From positions 53,821,330-53,885,329 of the forward strand of contig NC_133935.1 in assembly GCF_031877795.1 (NCBI RefSeq): DNA of 64,000 nucleotides, given 5' to 3'. The notes under the pieces were generated by a model. It ran no database searches, was not told the origin of the DNA, and worked only from the letters and a program-made list of their open reading frames with translations. Origin of the DNA: Strix aluco. Lineage: Eukaryota; Chordata; Aves; Strigiformes; Strigidae. Both the position numbers and the translations under genes were made by a program. Below are positions 39,882 to 51,800 of this stretch, piece after piece (position 1 is the first letter of the stretch; each line of letters begins with the position of its first letter).

Positions 39882-41631
39882 CTCAGGCTCTGAAACATAA
39901 GAAAGGATCATATTCATTACTTAGAAATGACCCTTAGAAATTTCAAAGACAAGAAAACAAGTGTTTGTGTATCTGTAGTGAGTGCATTGTAAGCCTCTTC
40001 TTGGACTGAAATATCTGGGGAGATTAGGTATTGTTACTGTACTTTTACAAATGTTTCAACATGTTCATTTTAGTCATCTGGGCTATATCTGTATTTGTAG
40101 TTAAGGCTGACCTTATAGTTGCCCCAAGCCTATGAGCACAAGTCTTGTCTGTTTTATTCCTAGGACTTGTGCCCGAACACACATGTATCTTAACACTAAA
40201 ATTTCCAATGAGCTCCCAAGAACAAAGTACACTTCTGCCTTTTACCTCTTACTCAGCACTTTTTGCAGGATGTCTTGAATTTACTGATTAAGTGCCCAAC
40301 CTTAGCTGAGAAATTAATCCAGAGGCAAACCTTTAGTTCTCTGTTTTTGTCTTTCAGATTGCCCACTTTAATTTTTACACCCAATTATTAGAAAGAAGAT
40401 TCATCATGCTGTGATTTTTGCTGGTAAAGAATTTTCAGTATTTGACCAAATCTGTATAAAACTTCACTCCTCTTACTAAACTATTTTTGGAAGAGTTTTT
40501 AATTTTCATTTATAAGGCATCTTCACTCCAGCTACACCTGATCAATTTCACAAGATGTTTAGAATATTTGTTCGGATAGATAGGGAAATTTTGAAAGTGT
40601 TCAGTTTGCATCTATGGTTTCAAAAGTGCCCTACAATTTTAGTTCTGCATTACTTTTTTTTCTCTGAAGTGATCAGGAAAAAATCAAAGTCAATACAATT
40701 TTCACAGCTGGTACTAAATGGGTTGTTAGAATAGCTGTTTGACCTCAGAATTTTGCACTTTTGCCCTAAAAAACTGTGGCTGTCTTGGGTAATAATCCAG
40801 GCTAGTGAGCAATTCTGCTGTCTCATTTCACAAAAGCAAAGAGTTGGAGAGTCATGATATCACAGCGTCATGATATTAAAAAGTCTTTACAGATACTCTG
40901 AAGCAAAATTTTCAGTGGCATGATTCAAGGTAAACAATTCTTTGGCAAAATATTATGGCTAAATTTTTTTGGTGCACATCGACGTCAGTCGAGAGAAAGA
41001 AAATACTTCAGCCAGTGGGTCAAATGTTAGCTTAGAACAAATTATGGACGTGGTCTGAAAAATTGCACATAAAATCTCTTAAGGTTTTGCTGGGTGTGTA
41101 GAAGCAAAAGAAGGTCAGCCCATTGACTACATGTGGTTCAACAGCTGCTTCCTTTGACCTGCCAGAATCTTTCCTGTTGCCATGCTAAAAGAAACCTAGT
41201 ACTTTGTATGTGTGATTTTAATTAGTGAGGAAACTAAAAGTATTGGATTATCAGAACTAAAACTACAAAATATTAAGCACTTTTTAGAAAGATTTGCAAA
41301 TACTATAGATAGTCTCTAGTTCTGAAAAGGGCATAGTCTAATGACACCTCCAAAGAAAAAGGACCCTAATTGTCTTTTTATTGTTGGGAAGATTAAAGCT
41401 GGAAAGCAATACCGCTGTCACAAGTCATGTCCATCAAAAAGAACAAAGAAAATCCAGAGTACCAGCCTGACAGGACAGAGAGAAAATAATAGACTGTGCC
41501 AGAAAATCCCAGTGGAAATTGTCTTCACTTTGTCTTGTGTAACTTATGCTCCACTCCTCACTTCCTATCAAGAAGACAGTGTTCTGCTTTACATTCTCCA
41601 TGTATCATCTTTATTAATAAATTATTTTTAA

Positions 41632-41655
41632 AGTAATCATTAATTAATGATTACT
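41632..41655. repeat. Perfect 24-bp palindrome
   Basis: Twelve bases AGTAATCATTAA are followed directly by their exact reverse complement, with no spacer. The core ATTAATTAAT holds overlapping homeodomain-type TAAT/ATTA sites. It is either a chance AT-rich palindrome or a paired homeodomain binding site. Confidence 0.9.
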
Positions 41656-43068
41656 CATGTTTGCATAAGATCTAAGTGAATCCCTTACTAATTTCTCCTT
41701 CCTTGCAAACTCCATGACTTATAAAAAGTTTGATTACTTGTTTCTTATATATTTTTTATTCACAATTAGAAATTTGTCTCAATGCAAAATTTAAGTCTGA
41801 AATGTAATATGACAATATATCCCACCCTACCTTAAATAACCATGAGAGACAGCTAATTTGGTTTCTTAATTTTAAATGATTTATGAATGTGGATATTCTT
41901 CATCTGGAAGCTGTCATAACTGCGCAGATTAGGCTGGCAATGTTGCATTATCAGGGGCACCAATCTTTCAACTAAGCCAAAACAAAACAACAGACTTAGT
42001 CTTAATTAAGAAGTAACTAAAAATTTGTTTGTACTTTTGAAATTCTTGAAATGCAGCAAATTAAAAACTCAGCTCTTGTTCAAAATATTTAAGACTTATT
42101 TATCAAAAACAGAAAACAAAAAACTTTATTAAAAGTTTATAGAAAGTTTTGTTTCTGAAATTCAGCTTATTCCTTTCAGATATGTATTTTAAGTTTCAGG
42201 GATATTTTGAACCACTCTAATAAAAAAAAGAATTAAAACTTAGTTTTAAAAGTACATAGGTTAAAAAAAAAAAAAAGGAAAAAAACAAATTCAGATTATT
42301 TTCTGCTATCAGAACATTTCATGATATTTAGATATTGCCTAACTCCAGAAGAGAAATTATGCCTCACAAAAATATGTATTTTAAAGGGATAGTGAGAACA
42401 AAATAGAAACACAAATGCAAAAACCATTCTGCAGTCCTAAATAATTCTTGCAGAAAATGAAATGACTAATTTCTTGCTCATGTTGGCTTGCTGGAATGCA
42501 AAGTCAGTAGGTCTTCTTCCAAGAGTAAATTGTAATTTACAGAGCAAAACCTGACGGTTAAGCTGTGTGTTAGAAAACAGCCCAGGCTCTCATTTCACTA
42601 TAGTTCCCCAAAGAAAACAATCAAGTTTCTCAGCATTCCAGTGAGAGTCTTTAAACAGACAAGTTCATGAACTTATGGGACAGCAGAAAAAAGTTAAAAA
42701 CCTACATATGCAAAAGACCTGTCATGAAGCAAACATAAACCAACCTACTGATTCTGTGTCCTGTTTAGAACAGTGATAAAGCAAATTCTGAGAAAAAGCC
42801 AGGATGAGAGCTGCTGGTCTATTGTGGAAAATTTTGTAGAACATCATCAGTGCATCTTACCTCATTTGCATAAAACCAGAGATTTCTGACCTGTCCTGTC
42901 AGTCCAGCTTGGTTCACCTTCTCCCTGTCTGTCTGATTACCTGTTCCACAAGGACAATAAAAAAGGAAATACACAAAGTTTAATTATATTAAAATATCAT
43001 GTCATATTGAATTTAGGGATGGAAAATATATTCAATATTATTATACAGTTTATAATTGTAAAATGGAA

Positions 43069-43073
43069 GTGGC
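43069..43073 (+). repeat. Target-site duplication, left copy (LTR 2)
   Basis: GTGGC immediately before the TG start of LTR 2; identical to 43918-43922. Confidence 0.88.
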
Positions 43074-43531
43074 TGAAGTGCCAAGGCTTGGACAACAGGC
43101 CCAAGCCAGAGTTGACCTATAGATAAATCCTGTATATTTTATAACTGACAACCATTGTGCTAGTAGGTATTGTACTAAGTTATAACAACCCACTTATGCT
43201 GGTGTAAAAAGTGCTAAAGCATTGAAATACTGAAGCCTGAACAACAGGCCCCAAGCTGAAGCTGCTAACTTAGCATGTAGTCATTAATAAAATATGTAAA
43301 CTCGCTAGTGAAAGACAAAATATAATCAGTAGTGAGGAGAGCATGTATTCAACTTTCCTTTCGCAGCCTTGTTCAAGGCTGAGAACCCAAGTATTTGGCC
43401 TTGTTAGAAACTTCCTTGGTTCCCCCCCCCAAGCCCTGGCCAAGCTTTGGGTGGAATCCAACAGGAGAATGAAACCAGAAATTTTCCACTCAAAACAAAG
43501 GTGCCAGCTATTCTGGCTTGTCGATCTCTGG

Positions 43532-43538
43532 TATATAA
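43532..43538 (+). promoter_or_regulatory. LTR 2 TATA box
   Basis: TATATAA about 460 bp into LTR 2 in CTCTGGTATATAAGGCTGG, placed where a U3 promoter is expected. It may still start transcription into the flanking sequence on the plus strand; this is untested. Confidence 0.7.
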
Positions 43539-43850
43539 GGCTGGACCCGCTCACAGTGACTTTGGATGCCTCACCTATGGGTGGACGCACTGCGTAGGAT
43601 TTCCCACTTGCCGGGACAGGCTCTCCAAATCCTCGCTGTAACCGGGGCTCCCCAGTGACTGCGGATCTGGATGATGATGATAATATACGCAAGTGGTGAT
43701 GTATTTCTCTTAATCACTATTCTCTCTCTCGTGTAGTAATGATTTGATGCATTACCGTGTATTTTCCTGTTTGTTGCTTTAAGTGCACTATTCTGCCTTT
43801 TTTTCTTATTGCATGTTTCTGTATTACTGTTACATTATTTGGTTATCACC

Positions 43851-43856
43851 AGTAAA
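43851..43856 (+). promoter_or_regulatory. LTR 2 polyadenylation signal (variant)
   Basis: AGTAAA, a weaker variant of AATAAA, about 65 bp before the LTR end. No canonical AATAAA is seen nearby. Confidence 0.45.
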
Positions 43857-43917
43857 ATACGCCTACTCTTTTCACTCTGGTGTCCGAGTTTAATTGGTAT
43901 CCTTAATCAGCAAAACA

Positions 43918-43922
43918 GTGGC
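43918..43922 (+). repeat. Target-site duplication, right copy (LTR 2)
   Basis: GTGGC immediately after the CA end of LTR 2; identical to 43069-43073. Confidence 0.88.
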
Positions 43923-45562
43923 TCAAAGGAGGAGTTAATATAAGGTTAATATCTGTCTTCAAAAAAAGAAAGTGTGCATACTCTTCAAAAGTGTTTTTCT
44001 CAAGAAGGTCTTCTGAAGTGATTTAGGTGCATGCAGTCCTTTAGTAAGCTTTGCCTCAACATCTGCTAAGGACCTTGAAAATCTTCCCTTAACATTTTGT
44101 ATGCAGAATTCGAACAACATTTCTTTATTTACTCTTCCTTAGGTTGGGTTTCTTAACCTCTGTAGTCTCCTCCTTGCCTTACAAGGGCTTTGGAATAGGA
44201 GCAGCTATAATCTTCCACTCTCTGACCTGCCATACACGAAGTCAGACAGGACAATATTCAGGCATAAGAGTCCTAAAAAGGCCTTCTCTGTAATATTTTC
44301 CCATATAATTCTGAATTTGCAAAATTCATTGTCTATTGTCAGTAGAGGCCAAGCTATAATTTAAAACTCAAGTTTGCGCATCCTCATCTTTTCTCTGCCT
44401 CTTTGCCACTCGCCTCTGAGGAGATTTCTAGGAAGACCAATATGTGATTGACATTTTAATAGCTGTCTTTCACTGTAAAATTTCCTTGAGGAAGTAATGG
44501 AAATTATAGTGACTAGTACAAACTAATAAAGGCCAGAAGACAAGCCCTGGCTTCAGCTGGGGAATCTGCATTTTATTCTGATACCATTGGTGATAAGAGA
44601 TTAACTTTCTTATACCACTGTCTAAGACTTCCTACTGCCAAATCCTTAAACTACAATGTAAAAAAGAATCATAGATAGGGGGACAGCTTCTCTCCTAAGG
44701 CAAATGCACACACTAAATTCAATAAGGTTTTGCACAGTTAGGCCAACAGAGAGGGAGATGCAGGTTTTCTTACTAAATTTTTAATAACTTCATGGTATGG
44801 GTGATGCACACACTCTTTAAAGGCCTGTGGCTTCCAAAGTTTTTATAGTTTTATCCTCCAAGGTTGAAATCACGCCCAACCCCAGATCTGGTAAACATTC
44901 ATGAAAATGAGTGTGGAGGGCATGAGTATAGCCTTCAGGATTTTCAGGTCTCCTTGATTCCAGCAACATGTTTACCCTGCTTAAGGAGGCTTCTGGCTTT
45001 TTGGCTTTAATGTTTCATCTCCTTTACAGGAGATGAAGCAAAGCTTTCCTTCATTCTGCTTTATGTTATCATGTCTTTGATTGTTGCATATTTTGTGATT
45101 AAACAAATCAATTTCAACAACCATAGCATTTGATGAATCTTCTCGGGACTTTGAAATTTCTGCAACATATTGATTTTTATGAATGACTGTCCTCAGACCA
45201 TCTCCCTCCAGATTCTTAACTCTTCAGCTAATAAGAAAGACTGGACAAGGTGATTTCTTGGAAATATTTAAGATACGCTGCACTTTAAAACAATCTTGCA
45301 GAAGCAGTCCAGTGATTTGGCTCTATAAATATTTCTTGTCATTAAATTTCCTTTTTCCCCGCCCACCATATTTTGTTTATTATAATTATTACTGAAGATC
45401 TTTGCCAAATATATAAGTATTATTGCTTACAGTTTTTACACTGATTATTTCCACATCTCTTAAATCATGATGGATGAATTCTCAATACCTTTCTGAGCAA
45501 CCGTAAGGATAGTTGTACAGTGGTGGTTTATGATGTGACCAACAAGGCACAGTTGTTTCAGA
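43923..45562. other. Gene-free stretch
   Basis: No gene or recognised repeat. Short open frames only, the longest at 45183-45395 (70 codons), without domain features. Confidence 0.5.
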
Positions 45563-45845
45563 AAGAGAAAAGAAAAGAAAAGAAAAGAAAAGAAAAGAAA
45601 AGAAAAGAAAAGAAAAGAAAAGAAAAGAAAAGAAAAGAAAAGAAAAGAAAAGAAAAGAAAAGAAAAGAAAAGAAAAGAAAAGAAAAGAAAAGAAAAGAAA
45701 AGAAAAGAAAAGAAAAGAAAAGAAAAGAAAAGAAAAGAAAAGAAAAGAAAAGAAAAGAAAAGAAAAGAAAAGAAAAGAAAAGAAAAGAAAAGAAAAGAAA
45801 AGAAAAGAAAAGAAAAGAAAAGAAAGAAAAAGAGAAAAGAAAAAC
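45563..45845 (+). repeat. Long (AAAAG)n pentanucleotide microsatellite
   Basis: About 52 uninterrupted AAAAG units (about 45565-45824), edged by a few imperfect units to 45845 and followed by CCCCAACCCCC. The whole tract is purine-only on the plus strand. It creates artificial open frames on both strands (45460-45870) that translate as Lys/Arg/Glu or Phe/Leu/Ser repeats and are not genes. It may have grown from the poly-A tail of a retroposon, but no body is recognisable upstream. Confidence 0.98.
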
Positions 45846-48800
45846 CCCAACCCCCTCTTTTCAAGGGTGAACCTTGTTTTAATGCTCTAGGAGTTAATGA
45901 GACTCCTCAAATATCAAGTATCTGAAAGCTTCTTAACATATTCTACATTTTTTCTCAGTGATTAATTTCTTAAAGTAAGGTAACAAGCACAGTGAAAGTG
46001 TTGACACTGTCCAAAACCGTTAGTGTGGCAATTTGCCCTGGCCCAGCTACAAATAACTTTTATAGGTAGAAGAGAAGTGAAAACACAGAAAAGCAGGGGA
46101 GGCCACACTGCAGCAGCACCAGCAGCCCTAGCACCCTGGTAGGAGGTGTGGGAGGTGAGGAAGAGCCCCCATGTTGGATCTGCACAGCATCAGGGGGTTG
46201 CGGGCAGCGGTGAAGAGGTGGCCTCACTGTGCTACGTAGGAATAGGATGGCAGAAGGCAGAAGGAGAAGCTGTGTCTCCCACAAGAGAACAAAGCATTTA
46301 TGCATGTAAAGCTCAAACACAAAAAGAAATTGAAACCACGGTTTGGGAATTCTCCAAGATGAAAGAGTCAACTTTACCATTTGGAGGGGGACTAAGTCCC
46401 TGTGATAAAATCCTTAGACTCTAAAAAAATAACATCTGGACTTGTCAAAAATTTCTTATTTGCCATCCAAAAGAACATAAAAATAGGCCCAAGGCAAAAA
46501 AAAAAAAAAAAAAAATAGAGGAGAAAAAAAAATCTCAATCTCAAAATCACAGTCTGCAAGAGCAGATGTTCCACAATAAACTCTGCAAGTCAAGACAAAG
46601 AGATGTTGGAAGATGATGCAAGAATTGGAATGAATTATCAGCTTTGCAAGAGATTGCAGATACCATTTCAGCATCTAGAGCATGTAAAAGAAGATGAGAA
46701 CAGTATGACTGCTGAAGTCTTCCTAAAATCAGAGCCTAACAAACAAGAGCTGAAAACAGAAATAGCAGAGGTATGTGTCAATGCACTGAAAGCAAATGAA
46801 CCATTTATTCATTTAACATATCCAAGGCAGCATAGCACAAGGACCAGTCATTTTAACACTGAAAGATCAGTGAAACATTCAGATCTTAAGAAGCGTGATT
46901 CATTGAAATGCCATAGAAAATTAAAGCACCCTATAAATGGCTTAGAATGGATCAGAAGGTCTCATGTCTGTCAAAGACAAGAGCTGGAGAAGAGGAGGTG
47001 ACTAACCAGGCTAAGAAAGAGTTTGTAATGTCTTGTAGAGGGAGCAAAGCTCTCACTAGAATAGATCCACACAAGACTGTCTATGTCTTCAAGAAAGTGT
47101 CCCTCACCCTGAAACTATGAGGCAAGCTGCAGAGATTCTTGCTTTGGGATATCACAGCATGGAGGAAAAGAAGAGAGACTTACTCTCTCAGTGAAGAGGT
47201 TGCTTTTGCCATCCAAAAGCAACCGCTTCATTGACCAAATAAAGAACATAAGGCCCATGAGTACTCTGCTTTATAGCTAAGGTATCTATCTCAGGTAACA
47301 CAGAAAGTTGAATTCCCACAGTATCTCCCCCCATCTTCTACGGATATCCAGGCTAATTAGATGGTATGGCAAAAGCAGCTCTACCATTGTTTTAAGAGGC
47401 ATCTAAAACTTCACGGAGCACTAAGTCCATTCTTGTCAATTTCTTTTGATGCATTTTGAGAACCGCAGCAGGACTGACAATGTCGAATTCAGAGCAGATG
47501 AGTGCCTACTTTCTGGCTCCTGATTGAGCTTAGATTTGATTTAGATGTCAAATTGTTCAGACCGTTCAGGAAAATGATTCAGAAATGTGCAAAGCTATTG
47601 TTCTAGACTGTCCAGACAAAATGTGAGGTGCTCTTGAAAATTACTCACCCCAAGAAGTCAGGCATCAGCTGAGCAGTGTCATCACACATTTTGGACAAAA
47701 GCACCTAAATTCTGTCTAGTCAATTACTGGAATTAGGCCTGATCAAATACACAAAAAGGGAACATTTTCAGCTTTCAATAGAGACAGAAATGCTGGGACG
47801 TATGATCAACATCCATGCTTTTTTCCATGCCTGATGCATTAGCGTGGGTCTGACGGGTGGGTTAAGAAAATAATAGATCATACTTGTTTTCAGTCAGCAC
47901 CTCCTTTGGGAGACACTGTCTGCATCTCAAATAGCAAATGCAGCCTGTGGAAATTCCTGAGCCCTGTATCTATTTCCCTGCTGTTAAGACTGGAGACCTG
48001 TGAGAAACCAGGCTATGGAAGGTGGAGAGGAAAATATTGACTTTCCTGTCCTCAATTTGATACAAGGTCAGAACAAAGCTGGAAAGTACAGCCAGACCAA
48101 AGGTCTTCAAAGATCTTCCACATCCAGCTGCTTCGACATAGTCACTGTCTGTGTCTTAGACTATGGTCTCAGTTGGTTCAGCTCCAGGTGTTTCACCCAA
48201 ACCCACAAGATTTCTCTGTATTTATATTTTAAACAGCTGGATGTGCTGAAGTTTACATTTTGATCTATGTATTTATATAGCAAAAAACATGACAGATGGC
48301 TCAGAACAACTTGTTGAGAAAAAGCCCAGCCTGATGGGTTAATGCTAAATAAACAAGAAGTTAAGTTTAGACAGTTAAAAGAGGGGAAGAAAAGTTGATA
48401 CAGGAAGATATGCAAAGAGGAGTTGCCTGTCCCAGAAACACTGGAAGGAAAAAGAGTTTCCTTGGAATGGTAAAGTACCCCAGGAAAATACATCTAAACA
48501 TGCTGCCTCAGTCAACAACCTGTAAGAGCTACAGGACAAAAATGTCTGAAGAGCAAGGGGTGGAAGTGATAGCCAAATGTCTGAGACACATTACAGACAC
48601 TAACAAGAGCTGAGCATCCATGCATTCACACAGAAAAGGAGGGCCTGCCTGAGTCAGGCGTATGAAGACCTTGAGTATTATGGGAAGCATAATCACAAGA
48701 CAGGCTCATGATGACAGTAACAACTCACACAGCTTTTAGGTTGGAGCTGGCTCATGTTCTGCTGGTGCAGAACTTGAGCACACTGTGTTGGCAGCATCCT

Positions 48801-51800
48801 GCAATACAGCACTTAGATATTGTAGGCAATGCCAGCATTTCTTTTTAAGCAGAACAGACCTAAAGTGCATAACAATATGACATTAGTAAAATAATATCTT
48901 CATTTTAAACATGGACTGTAGATGTCACTGTGCTATAGGAAGACATGCATTAGCAGTGATTATCCAATGCCATAATATTAGGACAGCAGTTGATACAAGT
49001 CATCCATCTGCATTTCCAGACTAGATTTTCCAGGCTAGACTACAGAGGGGCTCTCTCCATTCCTCCCGTGGAAACCAGGCCACTGCCCAGCTGAGACTGC
49101 AAAAGCCACGAAGCCAGCAGGAGGGCAAACCGTCGGAAGCTGACTTAGACACACTGCAGGGGCTGGGAGACCAGCCTCCCCTTCGGCAGCTTTAGGGATG
49201 ATGTTGTTTAATATTGAAAGCTCTCAACTAAAACGGGTTGCTGCTGGGTACTTAATGAGCAGATATACTATAAACACTGTACTCTTCTGGGTCCCTCAAA
49301 GAATTTACTGTCCAAGCAGCCTGATTTATCCTAACTCTGACCTCAAAAAGACCAGGAAAGAAAAGATGTATTTGCAATCTGGAGTACAGGCAGATTTAGG
49401 GTAAGTCTCCTCTGCAGTCAGACTGATACATAACTGCAGCACAAACAGACCTTTCTCATCCATTCTGGTGCCAGCAGCAATGCCACTACTAGTCAGGCTT
49501 GGGGTGCTATCTATGCATACAGCAGCCCACAAGATTTCCAGTCTGGCCTGGAGTTTACAGTCTAGCACTTCAATTACTTCCAGTACCAAAATGAAAGCTG
49601 CCTCAGGTTTGCATACAGGCCCTGCAATCACAGCCTTTCAGTGGAGACAGCCCTGCTGATTCATTTGAAGTTGCATACTGAGTCTCACTGGGGATATTTA
49701 ACATAGGCAGGCCTGAACAATGGAAAGGCAGCTTGTTCAGCAACACATTTGCTACCAGCAAAGATTGTCTACCTGTACCAAAAACTGTTAATTTTAGCCC
49801 TGCATTGTCTTCCCAAAGTCCTCCATAGTAGTTAGTTCTTTTGGCCAAAATCCACTTCCCTGGCAATATTAGCATGTGGACACATCACTGCTGTTGGGCA
49901 GCATATCCAGCTAACTGATAGAAATTGTCCTGGTAGAAACCACATGGAACAAGGTAACCAACAAATGGTGCAACTAAAAATATGGTGCACTGCAGCCTGC
50001 GGTAGCAAGAAAGCATCCAGATTTGAGTTGTCAGGGAGAGGGCACGCAGGAACTCTTCAAGCCGGCATCACTGTGATGTCCATATGGTATAGCTCTGGTG
50101 TTGCTAGCAGCTGTGGGACAGTTTGCAGTCTTGAAACCTGTACTTATGACTGACACATTCTGTTGCTGTACTATTGTTCTGGAGGGAATATTCAGGCAAC
50201 ACAGGGTGACCAGCCTATGCCTGAGTAATTTGGCATGTATTTTTCCCCCATGCTGGCACATGGACCCCACTCTCATTTTCCTGGAGTTGTGTTATGTTGG
50301 GAAAATACAATGCAGTGGAACTTTTCTCATCACAGATCTTTTAACATCCTTAGCTTCTCCCTCATCTCTGTGGATTACAGATGCTTTATTCTCTGATGTC
50401 CTTAGTGTCATGCAGTACATCCAGGGCAACATCTATAACAGCTGGACCACTTCTGCTGCTTTCCAGTTCCCAGTTACAGCTGAGATGATAGGCTGAGTCT
50501 GTCTGTATTTACTTCATGACAGAAAATCACACATGGATGGAGAGTGGACCTTATCTGGACATGGTGGGTAGTGGAGCTGTCTCAGATGTACACTGAACTG
50601 CAGTACTTGGACAGATGGTCCCAGGACTGAGGTATGAAGAGGGGAAAAGGTAGGATGGAGCAATGATAGTTGATGCTGGACTTGATTTCCTCTGGAAACA
50701 GGTTCAACTGCATGCTCCACTCTTGTTCAAGAACACAGTGTGATGAGATTTGGACACTGAGTGCAATTCTTCTCTTCTGGATGCTAATTTGGAAGAACAT
50801 ATCTTAATTTCCATTTTTACCAGTGTGACAAGACAATGAGACTTAGAGGTCAGAATCTCACTTGCCCTAAATAAGCATTGCTGATATGTCAATCTTGATT
50901 TCCATTGGCTTTTACCTACCTGGCTCCTGGTCATGGTGACAGCTCAACTGCAGCAGACCAAAACTCAGAAGAAAACACCACAACATAAGATGACTAAACA
51001 AGCCCTGCCAGCCTGCTATTTCTACTCAGCCTGATTCAGATTAGTGTTACACTTATGCTAAGGACCTGCAGTCATTCCTGCAGTTGCTGTTTCACTGTAG
51101 TGGTAGTGCAATATAAAGGCATTACTATGTTAGGCTTGTTATCAACCTCCTTTTATGGTCATTCTTTTTGGTGTTGGAGTTAAATATGAAGATGTGTAGA
51201 CATCTGTAGTATCGATTTTGTCTGGGACATGGGGGGAAAAGGGTGAAAAGGAACATTTCTATGGAAATAGAGCCTTCCGGGCAATGTTTTTTAGACAATT
51301 CTACATGTAGTTCTGCATCCCTTTTTTAATGGCACTGGGTTGACTGGTGGTAATCTTGGATTGTTCATTAATCACAGTTTTCTGTCCTGCTATTGACTGC
51401 CATAGTGTAATTGCAGCAGTGCATGTGTGGTCTCCAGGGAGTCCCTCTGTGGGGAAAAAAAATCACAGAAGTGTCTCCCATCCATCTTGATTGTAATTGT
51501 GAGCAGAAGGCTGTGCAAAGTCACACAGTCTGGGTTTGTTTCCACTGACTCATGGCTGCCTCTGGGAACTCTGAGTAAATGCAGCTGCTGAGCAGTCTTT
51601 TAAACTGCTTGGTTGCAGGTTGATCATAATTGCTATCAGAGAGCCAAGGGATACAGAGCTTTTATGCAGAGTTCATATACAATATGTTTAGTAGCCCAAG
51701 GGGGAGATTTCTGCCCAGTGATTTTCTCTGCACATCTGCTCACTTACCTCCTTTTTTGCATACCTATTGTTATTACCAAGTCCTATTTCTCCTGAAAAAA

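Larger units (their letters stand above)
38755..43068. other. Gene-free stretch between the two LTRs
   Basis: No recognised gene. It contains a (TA)n run at 39863-39881, a 24-bp perfect palindrome at 41632-41655, an A-rich run near 42263-42276 and a minus-strand exon-like segment at 39756-39806. The 96-codon frame at 41341-41631 shows no domain. This interval is not a proviral interior: LTR 1 and LTR 2 are unrelated in sequence and each has its own target-site duplication. Confidence 0.55.
43074..43917 (+). mobile_element. Solo LTR 2 of an endogenous retrovirus, 844 bp
   Basis: Starts TGAAGTGCC and ends CAAAACA (TG...CA), flanked by a perfect 5-bp target-site duplication, GTGGC (43069-43073 and 43918-43922). 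A TATA box (TATATAA, 43532-43538) lies upstream of a GC-richer presumed R/U5 region, and a variant polyadenylation signal AGTAAA is at 43851-43856. No internal viral genes or partner LTR are present, so it is a solo LTR. The first ~30 bases are repeated in diverged form from about 43224 (22 of 29 bases match around ACAACAGGCCC), indicating an internal duplication of the U3 edge. It is unrelated in sequence to LTR 1. The 5-bp duplication fits ERVL-type integration; the exact family is not assigned. Open frames at 43270-43692 (both strands) are within the LTR and are not genes. Confidence 0.88.

Noticed and set aside
43270-43692. 140-codon minus frame and overlapping plus frames.
   Set aside because: Inside solo LTR 2; no relation to a known protein.
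38386-43917. The two LTRs as the ends of one provirus.
   Set aside because: They share no sequence, differ in length (364 versus 844 bp), and each has its own different 5-bp target duplication; no gag/pol/env-like sequence lies between.
45460-45870. Long Lys/Arg/Glu and Phe/Leu/Ser frames of 116-134 codons.
   Set aside because: Pure translation of the AAAAG array in several frames.
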